Positions 1 through 5,734 of a stretch of DNA of 13,370 nt are shown here, piece by piece. Position 1 is the first letter of the stretch. Each line of letters begins with the position of its first letter. A program made the translations under genes and the position numbers. The notes under the pieces were generated by a model. The model was given only the letters and a program-made list of their open reading frames with translations. It was not told the origin of the DNA and made no database searches. This DNA comes from Oscillospiraceae bacterium (GTDB lineage Bacteria; Bacillota_A; Clostridia; Oscillospirales; Ruminococcaceae), in NCBI GenBank assembly GCA_900766795.1, contig CAAFWX010000082.1, forward strand, positions 1 through 13,370, written 5' to 3'.

Positions 1-1419
1 CTCAATCTTCGTTTCAATCTTGTCCTTCGGGATTTCGTCGGGCACTTCAATCGGATACTTCCCCGTGAAGCAGCCCGTGCAGAAGCCGCACTTTGCGCCC
101 TCCGCAAGCTTTACGACGTTCTCCTTGCTCAGAAATCCGAGCGAATCAACGCCGATTATCCCGGCAATCTCCTCGATGGTGTGTTTGTTTGCGATGAGGT
201 TTTCCTTGCTGTCAATGTCTGTGCCGAAGAAGCATTCGCTCACAAATGGCGGCGAGGAGATTCGCATGTGTATCTCCTTTGCTCCCGCGTGGCGCAGAAG
301 CTTCACTACCTTTGCGGAGGTCGTGCCTCTGACAATACTGTCGTCAACCAACACGACGCGCTTGCCCTTGACGGTTTCGCTTATCGCATTGAGCTTGATT
401 CTTACGCTGTTTTCGCGCATACCCTGCGTGGGCTGGATAAATGTCCTGCCGATATACCTGTTCTTGACGAAGCCGATACCATAGGGTATTCCCGAGGCAT
501 GAGAGAAGCCAAGCGCCGCGTCAAGCCCGCTGTCGGGACACCCGATAACAACGTCCGCCTGTACGGGGTGCTCCAGCGCAAGGAACTGTCCCGCGCGGAT
601 ACGCGCCCTGTGCACGCTCGCGCCCTCTATGACGGAATCCGGACGTGCGAAATAAATATACTCGAACACGCACATCGCGCTTTTAGCGCCGCAGTGGGTC
701 TTTATGCTCTCGATACCGTTGTCGTCAATGACAATAATCTCGCCCGGCTCAATGTCGCGGACAAACTCTGCGCCAACGCTGTCAAGCGCGCAGGTTTCGC
801 TCGCCACAACATAGCCCTCGCCGCCCGGCAGCTCACCGAGCACGAGCGGACGAAAGCCCTGCGGGTCGCGCGCGGCGATAAGCTTCTTCGGCGACATAAG
901 GCAGAGCGAATATGCGCCCTTTATGCGCGTCATTGCCTTTTCGACAGCCTCCTGTATGGAGCCGCTTGTAAGGCGCTCCTGCGTGATTGCGTAGGAGATG
1001 ACCTCGGTGTCGGAGGTGCTGTGAAATATAGCGCCGCGAAGCTCAAACTCCCTGCGCAAATCAAGCGCGTTAATCAGATTGCCGTTATGCGCGATGGCAA
1101 GCGCACCCTTTACATGGCGCACCACCATCGGCTGGCAGTTTGCTGTGTTTACGTTTCCCGTTGTCGAATAACGAACGTGTCCCACAGCCATCTTTCCGTC
1201 CTCGAACTCGTCAAGCACGCGCTGCGTGAACACCTCGTTTACTAATCCCAGTCCCTTATGAGTCTTGAAAACTCCGCGGTCGTTAACTACAATTCCGCAG
1301 CTCTCCTGACCTCTGTGCTGAAGCGCATAAAGTCCGAAGTAAACCGAGGAAGCTACGTTTGTCGGCTTGTTTGTATATATGCCGAACACGCCGCATTCTT
1401 CATGGATATTATCAAACAT
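1..1419 (-). CDS. purF: Amidophosphoribosyltransferase PurF (3' end off the window)
   Basis: Catalyses the first committed step of purine synthesis: PRPP plus glutamine gives phosphoribosylamine. 473 residues are visible without a stop; the Bacillus enzyme is about 476, so only a few residues are missing. The N-terminal Ntn-type glutaminase begins at Cys9 (motif CGVFG) after an eight-residue leader (MFDNIHEE), which in this family is removed so that Cys becomes residue 1. The phosphoribosyltransferase half carries the PRPP-binding motif VVLVDDSIVRGTT, with the two Asp near 359-360. Cys250, Cys396, Cys447 and Cys450 match the four 4Fe-4S ligands of the Bacillus-type enzyme, which marks it as the oxygen-sensitive class. 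The start at 1419 is set by AAAGGGG six bases upstream. It is the third gene of purE-purC-purF and follows purC by 69 nt. Confident. Confidence 0.97.
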   Translation of the reverse strand, partial: MFDNIHEECGVFGIYTNKPTNVASSVYFGLYALQHRGQESCGIVVNDRGVFKTHKGLGLVNEVFTQRVLDEFEDGKMAVGHVRYSTTGNVNTANCQPMVVRHVKGALAIAHNGNLINALDLRREFELRGAIFHSTSDTEVISYAITQERLTSGSIQEAVEKAMTRIKGAYSLCLMSPKKLIAARDPQGFRPLVLGELPGGEGYVVASETCALDSVGAEFVRDIEPGEIIVIDDNGIESIKTHCGAKSAMCVFEYIYFARPDSVIEGASVHRARIRAGQFLALEHPVQADVVIGCPDSGLDAALGFSHASGIPYGIGFVKNRYIGRTFIQPTQGMRENSVRIKLNAISETVKGKRVVLVDDSIVRGTTSAKVVKLLRHAGAKEIHMRISSPPFVSECFFGTDIDSKENLIANKHTIEEIAGIIGVDSLGFLSKENVVKLAEGAKCGFCTGCFTGKYPIEVPDEIPKDKIETKIE

Positions 1420-1422
1420 CGG

Positions 1423-1446
1423 AAACCCCTTTCTCTGTCGGGGCTT
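1423..1446 (-). promoter_or_regulatory. Hairpin covering the purF ribosome binding site
   Basis: In the purC-purF gap, AAGCCCC (1440-1446) can pair with GGGGTTT (1423-1429) around a 10-nt loop, giving seven pairs with one G-U. The GGGG is the core of the purF Shine-Dalgarno, so the hairpin would hide it. This could tune PurF relative to PurE/PurC. The pairing is seen; the function is inferred. Confidence 0.3.
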
Positions 1447-1488
1447 TGTTCTACTTATTCGATTGTGCCCCAAAAACCGACTCGGATA

Positions 1489-2199
1489 TCAGCCGAAAAT
1501 ACGGCGCATCATCTCCTGATATGCGTCCTCTACGCCGCCCATATCTCTGCGGAAGCGGTCCTTGTCCAGCTTCTCGTGGGTTGTGGAATCCCAGAAGCGG
1601 CAGGTGTCGGGGCTGATTTCATCGGCGAGAACAATCTTGCCGTGGAAGCGGCCGAACTCAATCTTGAAGTCGATGAGGTCAACGTTAATCTTCTTGAAGA
1701 AGTCCAGCATGAAGCTGTTTACCTTGAACGCGTACTCTGCGATAATGTCAAGCTCCTCCTTTGTCGCAAGACCAAGACCAAGAGCGTAATAGTCGTTGAT
1801 GAAAGGGTCGCCCAAATCATCGTTCTTGTAGCTGAACTCGAGCGTGGGCTGCTTTAAGGGAGTGCCCTCTGCGATACCGAGCTTCTTCGAGAAAGAGCCT
1901 GCGGCAACGTTTCTTACGATAACCTCGAGGGGAACAATCTCAACCTTCTTTACGAGAGTTTCGCGGTCGTTAAGCTCCTTGATGAGGTGGGTGGGAACGC
2001 CCTGCTCCTCGAGAAGCCCGAACATGTAGTTGGTCATTCTGTTGTTGATAACGCCCTTGCCAACGATTGTGCCCTTCTTCTCGCCGTTGAATGCGGTTGC
2101 GTCGTCCTTGTAGGAAACGATAACGTAGTCGGGGTCCTCTGTCGCAAAGACCTTCTTTGCCTTGCCTTCATAAAGCTGTTCGCACTTTGTGTACTCCAT
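1489..2199 (-). CDS. purC: Phosphoribosylaminoimidazole-succinocarboxamide (SAICAR) synthase
   Basis: Joins CAIR and aspartate using ATP to make SAICAR, the step directly after PurE. The 236 residues are the normal length for a stand-alone bacterial PurC, not the fused eukaryotic form. Family signatures are in order: YEGKAKKVF near the N-terminus (10-18, nucleotide-binding strand), FNGEKKGTI (37-45), the conserved [12 protein letters not shown] followed by AAGS (86-102), DFKIEFGR (177-184) and [14 protein letters not shown] (191-204). The start is supported by AAAGGAGA about 10 nt upstream. It lies 65 nt downstream of purE and 69 nt upstream of purF, on the same strand with no terminator between them, so an operon is likely. 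Nothing unusual was noted in the protein. Confidence 0.97.
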   Translation of the reverse strand: MEYTKCEQLYEGKAKKVFATEDPDYVIVSYKDDATAFNGEKKGTIVGKGVINNRMTNYMFGLLEEQGVPTHLIKELNDRETLVKKVEIVPLEVIVRNVAAGSFSKKLGIAEGTPLKQPTLEFSYKNDDLGDPFINDYYALGLGLATKEELDIIAEYAFKVNSFMLDFFKKINVDLIDFKIEFGRFHGKIVLADEISPDTCRFWDSTTHEKLDKDRFRRDMGGVEDAYQEMMRRIFG

Positions 2200-2264
2200 G
2201 GTGATTTAATCTCCTTTGAATTTGTAGATTTATTTCTGCGCTTTGGGCGCGTGATTTACGATAA

Positions 2265-2771
2265 TCAGATTTCCTTTGCGGTTTCCTGCATTTTTCTGTC
2301 AGCCTCGAGGTTCTTCTCGTTCTGCTTCTTTCTGAAAGCCGCAAGCTTCTCGGTAAGCTCCTCGTTGCCGAGGGCGAGTATCTCAACCGCAAGGTGACCC
2401 GCGTTTGCTGCGCCGTCGATTCCGACGGTTGCAACGGGAACTCCCGGAGGCATCATAACGCTGGAAAGCAGCGCGTCAACTCCCTCAAGCGCCTTTGCCT
2501 TTACGGGGATAGCGATAACGGGGAGGGTGGTGTTTCCCGCAATAGCACCTGCGAGGTGCGCAGCCATTCCGGCAGCAGCGATGATAACGCCGAAGCCGTT
2601 TTCGCGCGCGGTCTTTGCAAACTCGGCAACCTCAACGGGGGAACGGTGCGCGGAGAGCACCCTCATCTCGAACGGCACGCCGAACTCCTTGAGGACTTCT
2701 CCTGCCTTTCTCACTACGGGGAAATCGCTGTCGCTGCCCATAACAACGGCAACCTTTTTGATTTCTGACAT
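2265..2771 (-). CDS. purE: N5-carboxyaminoimidazole ribonucleotide mutase (class I PurE)
   Basis: Converts N5-CAIR to CAIR in IMP synthesis. The 168 residues are full length for the bacterial octameric enzyme. The phosphate-binding loop GSDSD is at 12-16, SAHR at 40-43 and AAHLAG at 70-75. His42 and His72 align with the two active-site histidines of the E. coli protein. The AGMAAHLAG wording differs from the commoner AGGAAHLPG but keeps the histidine. The SAHR plus AAHL pair indicates the class I mutase rather than the class II AIR carboxylase of animals and treponemes. The partner PurK is not in the window. The start is backed by AAAGGA about 10 nt upstream. It is the first gene of the purine operon and follows a long structured leader. 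Confidence 0.96.
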   Translation of the reverse strand: MSEIKKVAVVMGSDSDFPVVRKAGEVLKEFGVPFEMRVLSAHRSPVEVAEFAKTARENGFGVIIAAAGMAAHLAGAIAGNTTLPVIAIPVKAKALEGVDALLSSVMMPPGVPVATVGIDGAANAGHLAVEILALGNEELTEKLAAFRKKQNEKNLEADRKMQETAKEI

Positions 2772-2798
2772 GTGGTATCATTCCTTTCAGAAGGGCAT

Positions 2799-2844
2799 CT
2801 CTAAAAACCGGTTTTCACTCACACGTTATTTTAGAGGTGACCGG
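2799..2844 (-). promoter_or_regulatory. Pseudoknot-capable RNA element before the purE ribosome binding site
   Basis: On the transcript, CCGGT (2844-2840) can pair with ACCGG (2812-2808), extended by CAC (2839-2837) with GTG (2818-2816). The intervening CTCTAAAA (2836-2829) is a perfect 8-nt complement of TTTTAGAG (2806-2799), which lies outside the first stem. The two stems cross, giving a compact H-type pseudoknot or a two-state switch. It ends about 12 nt before the purE Shine-Dalgarno. No known riboswitch consensus was recognised. The pairing is seen; regulation is inferred. Confidence 0.4.
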
Positions 2845-2847
2845 AAT

Positions 2848-2876
2848 AAAAATAGCTGTATAGGGATATACAGCTA
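2848..2876 (-). terminator. Intrinsic terminator inside the purE leader (attenuator)
   Basis: A perfect 10-bp inverted repeat TAGCTGTATA / TATACAGCTA (2876-2867 and 2862-2853) with a TCCC loop is followed at once by five T (2852-2848) in the minus direction. It sits between the pur promoter and purE, with no second promoter visible after it, so purE expression should need read-through. It begins 5 nt after the stop codon of the small leader frame, the classic spacing for translation-coupled attenuation. The stem is AU-rich, so termination may be partial. Confidence 0.75.
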
Positions 2877-2881
2877 AAGTT

Positions 2882-2968
2882 TTACGATTTGATTTTGTGT
2901 GCAATTATTCCGTAAAAATCAGCCGAGCGTCTTAATGAAGCGAAATCAGACAGCCTTAACATCATCAT
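2882..2968 (-). CDS. Short leader open reading frame (28 codons) upstream of purE
   Basis: A small frame begins with three consecutive ATG codons (2968-2960) and ends at TAA (2884-2882). The first residues are MMMLRLSDFASLRRSADF and the end is HKIKS. GGAG at 2975-2972 lies 3, 6 and 9 nt before the three ATGs, so the second or third is the likely start. The peptide is basic (six Arg/Lys) and was not recognised as a known family. The frame lies about 50 nt downstream of the inferred transcription start, and its stop codon is 5 nt from the attenuator hairpin. The frame also continues upstream to an ATG at 3022, but that falls at the inferred transcription start and would be leaderless. It could be a regulatory leader peptide or simply a small protein gene; coding is not proven. 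Confidence 0.5.
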   Translation of the reverse strand: MMMLRLSDFASLRRSADFYGIIAHKIKS

Positions 2969-3026
2969 ACTCTCCAATCGGAAGAATTTTACAGTTTCTG
3001 CATAGGATATGCAAAAGCACATATTT

Positions 3027-3055
3027 ATTCTACTATATATTGTGCGAATTTGCAA
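3027..3055 (-). promoter_or_regulatory. SigmaA-type promoter of the pur operon
   Basis: -35 TTGCAA (3055-3050), a 17-nt spacer and -10 TAGAAT (3032-3027), read on the minus strand. Each hexamer is close to consensus (TTGACA, TATAAT) and the spacing is ideal. Transcription would start near 3020. An imperfect 52-nt inverted repeat abuts its upstream edge. Confidence 0.6.
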
Positions 3056-3144
3056 GGGCTTTTTGAAAATTTCAACGATTTATCTTAAATCGGTTCAAAA
3101 ATAGCCCGCGTTTCCGTCATATTAATGGTGCTTGGATTAACGCG
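3056..3144 (-). repeat. Overlapping inverted repeats between the HD gene and the pur promoter
   Basis: 3056-3107 is an imperfect inverted repeat: GGGCT ... AGCCC ends, then TTTTGAA ... TTCAAAA, then CGATTT ... AAATCG at the centre. An overlapping pair, CGCGTT (3144-3139) with AACGCG (3112-3107), follows the HD stop codon by about 10 nt and is succeeded by GGGCTATTTTTG. The second could be a weak terminator for the upstream operon. The first directly touches the -35 box and could be an operator. Neither role is proven. Confidence 0.35.
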
Positions 3145-3154
3145 CCGACAAGGG

Positions 3155-3844
3155 TCACAGAATCCTTGAGCCGTTTATGACAAGCCCGAAAGCAACCCCG
3201 AGAAACTCTGCGGCGCGGCGGCACAGGGTCATTCTGTCGAGGAAAATCTCGAAATACTCCATGACGGAGCTTATGGTGGTGTCTATGCCGAGCGACAGTA
3301 TAAGCTCGCGCTTGTCCTCGGAAAAGGACAGCATGGAGTGCTCCACCGCGTAATTCACGCGGTCGTGGATATCCTTGGCGAGATTTTCGCTTGTCGGAAT
3401 GAACAGACCGTCCTTGCACCTCACGCGGGAGCGGCGCACGTCGCTCTTGTCCGCAATTATCAGCGCCGCAGCAATCGGCGTTACAGGCATGGCGGTATGC
3501 TCGTCGTGGTTGCCGATGGCGGCGACTATCTGGCAGATTTCGTCCGCGGGCATTCCGAGGTTGTCCAGCAGGCGGAATGCCATTACCGCGCCGCTCTGGG
3601 CATGGTCAATGCGGTTGATGACGTTGCCGATGTCGTGCATATACGCCGCTATCTGCGCAAGCTCGCAGGTTCGCTCGTCATAGCCGAGGGTGGACAAAAT
3701 CATATAGGCGCTGTCGGCGGCGTGCTCAACATGCGCGTTGGAATGCTCGGTGTAGCCGATGGTGTTGAGCGCCGCGTCTGCGGAGCTGATGTAGGTCTGG
3801 ATATCCTTGTTGCGGCGAATGTATTCGTAGGTTATGTTGCTCAT
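3155..3844 (-). CDS. HD-domain protein (predicted metal-dependent phosphohydrolase)
   Basis: 229 residues. The HD superfamily metal ligands are visible: His38 or His41 in SNAHVEHA, His70-Asp71 in AAYMHDIGN, His81, His113/His116 in GNHDEH, and Asp132 in IIADKSD. The middle part (about 35-140) is therefore a complete HD fold with a C-terminal helical extension. The GYP residues of cyclic-di-GMP phosphodiesterases are absent, so the substrate is unknown; nucleotides or phosphoesters are typical for the superfamily. The frame is open further upstream, but the ATG at 3844 is preferred. It has GAGG six nt upstream and overlaps the stop of the transporter gene as ATGA, implying translational coupling. 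It is the last gene of the four-gene kinase operon. No signal peptide or membrane segment was seen. Confidence 0.75.
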   Translation of the reverse strand: MSNITYEYIRRNKDIQTYISSADAALNTIGYTEHSNAHVEHAADSAYMILSTLGYDERTCELAQIAAYMHDIGNVINRIDHAQSGAVMAFRLLDNLGMPADEICQIVAAIGNHDEHTAMPVTPIAAALIIADKSDVRRSRVRCKDGLFIPTSENLAKDIHDRVNYAVEHSMLSFSEDKRELILSLGIDTTISSVMEYFEIFLDRMTLCRRAAEFLGVAFGLVINGSRIL

Positions 3845-4755
3845 GGGGTACCTCTTTCTGTCGGTATGTGGCTCTGCTTCGGGCAGCGGTTGTTGTATTT
3901 GTACATGGCGAATGCGGCGCCGATTATTATTGCGTAGCCGAGGAAGCTCCACCCGTCGGGAATCTGACGCATGAAAATAAACCCGAGTATGGCGGAGAAG
4001 ATTATGTTGGAATAGTCGTAGATTGAGATTTCCTTGGCGGGAGCAAAGGAATATGCGGCGGTGATGGAAAACTGCGCGACAGCCGCGCTTACTCCCGCGC
4101 CGACAAGCGCCAGAAGCTGCCCCGCGGTCATGGGCTTAAAGCCTATGATGGTGAGCGGGAGCGCCGCGAGTGTTGAGAATGCCGAGAAAAAGAACACGAT
4201 ATAATAGCCCTTAACGCCCTTGGTGGTGGCTCTGCGCACGAATGTGTAGGCGCAGCCCGCGCACACTCCCCCGACAAAGCCCGCAGCCGAAGCGAAAAGC
4301 TCAGCGTTTTGGAAAGTGGGCTTTATGACAAACAGCGCGCCGATAAACGCGGTGATGATGATTGCCCACTGAGCCTTGCTCGCACGCTCCTTAAGCAGAA
4401 AGGTCGAAAAGATTATCGCGAAAAACGGGGACATTTTATTTAGCAGCGACGCGTCGGAAATGTTCATGCGCGAGATGGCATAGAAATTGCACACAACGCC
4501 GAGATAGCCTATGGCGCTTCGCAGGAACAAATCAAGCCTTGCGCCCTTTGGCGGCACAATGCTGCACCTGTTTTTCGCCATCGTGACAGACGCGATGATG
4601 AGCGCAAAGAAGTTGCGGAAAAAGGTTTTCTGCACCGTGGGCACATCACCCGACAGCGATACAAACAGGTTCATGAACGCAAAAAACAGCGCAGCCGCCG
4701 TGATACATAATATTCCCTTTGTAAACCGCGGTATACGACTAAGCTTCTCTTTCAT
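3841..4755 (-). CDS. EamA/DMT-superfamily membrane transporter
   Basis: 304 residues, mostly hydrophobic, with about ten predicted membrane segments arranged as two EamA repeats (roughly 13-144 and 157-285). This is the normal architecture of drug/metabolite transporters. The first repeat ends with the typical LLKERASKAQW loop before helix 5, and the region FAPAKEISIYDYSNIIFSAILG in the second repeat is the matching family signature. The polar tail after 286 should be cytoplasmic. The reading frame also has an ATG at 4779, but that site lacks a ribosome binding site, whereas the ATG at 4755 has GGGGAG six nt upstream and is preferred. It follows the pyridoxamine-kinase gene by 76 nt and overlaps the HD gene by 4 nt. 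The substrate cannot be read from sequence; its neighbour makes a B6 vitamer possible but unproven. Confidence 0.85.
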   Translation of the reverse strand: MKEKLSRIPRFTKGILCITAAALFFAFMNLFVSLSGDVPTVQKTFFRNFFALIIASVTMAKNRCSIVPPKGARLDLFLRSAIGYLGVVCNFYAISRMNISDASLLNKMSPFFAIIFSTFLLKERASKAQWAIIITAFIGALFVIKPTFQNAELFASAAGFVGGVCAGCAYTFVRRATTKGVKGYYIVFFFSAFSTLAALPLTIIGFKPMTAGQLLALVGAGVSAAVAQFSITAAYSFAPAKEISIYDYSNIIFSAILGFIFMRQIPDGWSFLGYAIIIGAAFAMYKYNNRCPKQSHIPTERGTP

Positions 4756-4831
4756 TCTGTTCTCCCCGCTGTCCGTCATACAGCTCGCGCTATGCGGACA
4801 GTCTTTTTCGGAAAAATAATCTGCCTTGCGG

Positions 4832-5680
4832 TCAGGCGTTTTCGCCGCTCTCCTCCAGAAGCCGTATGTACAGCGGCAGCGCCTGCTCGAAATTCACGCC
4901 ATAAAAGCGGCTATCGGGGTCGGCGCAGGTCAGGCGCACGCACTCATAGGTAAACCGCACGGCGACGGACATCGCGCTGTTGAGGTCAAGCCCGCGCAGG
5001 TACGCGCCAAGCAGCGCGGAGGAGAAAATGTCCCCCGTGCCGGAGCAGGAAATCGGCTCTTTCGGGGTATAGCACCCGCAGAACTCCCTGCCGTCAAAGC
5101 TGCACGCGCCCAGCTTTTCAGGCTCGTCGGGAGAGGGAACTCCCGTCAGGATAACAAGCGCGCCGTAGGCTTCGTGAAGCTCGACAAGCATGGCGCGAAG
5201 CTCCTCGTGCGAAAGCGTCGGGGAATACTCCCTGCCCGTCAGCAGGCAAGCCTCGGTGATGTTAGGCACGAGGATATCCGCCTTTCGGCAAAGCTTGCGC
5301 ATTCGCTCGGGAAAGTCGCCGACAAGCGCGGGGTAAAGCTTCCCGTTGTCGCCCATCACGGGGTCTATGAGCACAAGGGTATTGTCCCTGCGAAACTCGT
5401 CGATAAGCCGCTCGATAAGCGCAAGCTGCTGCGCCGAGGCGATATACCCCGTGTAAATCGCCGAGAAATCAATCCCCAAACCCTTAAGCTGCCCGCCAAT
5501 CGGAAGCAGGTTGTCCGACAGGTCATGGGAATAGAAGCTCGGGAAACCCGTGTGGTTGCTGAGAAGCACGGTCGGCACCGCGCAGCACTCCACGCCCGCC
5601 GCCGAGATTATCGGCAGCGCGACCGTCAGCGAGCACCTCCCCACACAGGAAAAATCCTGTATCGTCAGAATACGTTTCAT
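4832..5680 (-). CDS. Pyridoxamine/pyridoxal kinase family protein (ribokinase-like)
   Basis: A 282-residue soluble kinase of the PfkB/ribokinase fold, closest in motifs to the PdxY/PdxK pyridoxal-pyridoxamine kinases that phosphorylate B6 vitamers in salvage. Visible motifs: QDFSCVGRCSLT at 8-19 (substrate pocket strand), DPVMGDNGKLY at 106-116, VPNITEACLLTG at 138-149 (nucleotide side), and the anion hole and catalytic Asp in GTGDIFSSALLG, Asp217. The length fits the family. The start is supported by AAAGAGG about 8 nt upstream. It follows the hybrid kinase gene by 54 nt and precedes the EamA gene. A related specificity such as hydroxymethylpyrimidine kinase is less likely, because the DPVMGDNGKLY form with VGR near the N-terminus is typical of the pyridoxamine group, but the substrate is unproven. 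Confidence 0.82.
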   Translation of the reverse strand: MKRILTIQDFSCVGRCSLTVALPIISAAGVECCAVPTVLLSNHTGFPSFYSHDLSDNLLPIGGQLKGLGIDFSAIYTGYIASAQQLALIERLIDEFRRDNTLVLIDPVMGDNGKLYPALVGDFPERMRKLCRKADILVPNITEACLLTGREYSPTLSHEELRAMLVELHEAYGALVILTGVPSPDEPEKLGACSFDGREFCGCYTPKEPISCSGTGDIFSSALLGAYLRGLDLNSAMSVAVRFTYECVRLTCADPDSRFYGVNFEQALPLYIRLLEESGENA

Positions 5681-5734
5681 CAGTGAAACCTCTTTTCATT
5701 CAAAGCGCCGCAATATACCCGTTAAGCGTTCGGC

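Larger units (their letters stand above)
2772..3026 (-). promoter_or_regulatory. Long structured 5' leader of purE-purC-purF
   Basis: The gap between the HD-domain gene and purE is 383 nt, and about 250 nt of it should be transcribed ahead of purE. In order it holds a small GCATA/TATGC hairpin, the 28-codon leader frame, the attenuator terminator and the pseudoknot-capable element, then the purE ribosome binding site. Two competing pairings surround the leader stop codon. TTTTACG (2917-2911) can pair with CGTAAAA (2886-2880), and the overlapping CGGAATAA (2912-2905) can pair with TTATTCCG (2849-2842) past the terminator stem. These cannot both form, which suggests switching. The conserved core of the guanine/adenine riboswitch was looked for and not found. 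Confidence 0.55.

Noticed and set aside
181..1245. A 354-codon open frame on the plus strand opposite purF.
   Set aside because: It lies wholly antisense to a clear PurF with all catalytic motifs, and its translation resembles no protein family. It is a by-product of codon bias.
2265..2771. Class II PurE (direct AIR carboxylase), prompted by the unusual AGMAAHLAG wording.
   Set aside because: SAHR and the histidine of AAHL are kept, and the AGRSN-type motif of class II is missing, so class I mutase fits better.
2968..3022. An upstream ATG at 3022 extending the leader frame to 46 codons.
   Set aside because: It lies five bases after the -10 hexamer, at the expected transcription start, and has no ribosome binding site. 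The GGAG-preceded ATGs are better starts.
2772..3026. A guanine/adenine (xpt-type) purine riboswitch before purE.
   Set aside because: The conserved junction wording of that class and its two kissing loops are not present. The ZTP (pfl) signature is also absent.
4756..4831. A weak GCCT/AGGC hairpin followed by T-rich sequence between the pyridoxamine-kinase and EamA genes, possibly a terminator.
   Set aside because: It has only four base pairs and overlaps the stop codon region, too weak to call an operon end.
4826..5686. A 286-codon plus-strand frame opposite the pyridoxamine-kinase gene.
   Set aside because: It is the mirror of a convincing ribokinase-fold gene, with a basic, motif-free translation and no ribosome binding site.
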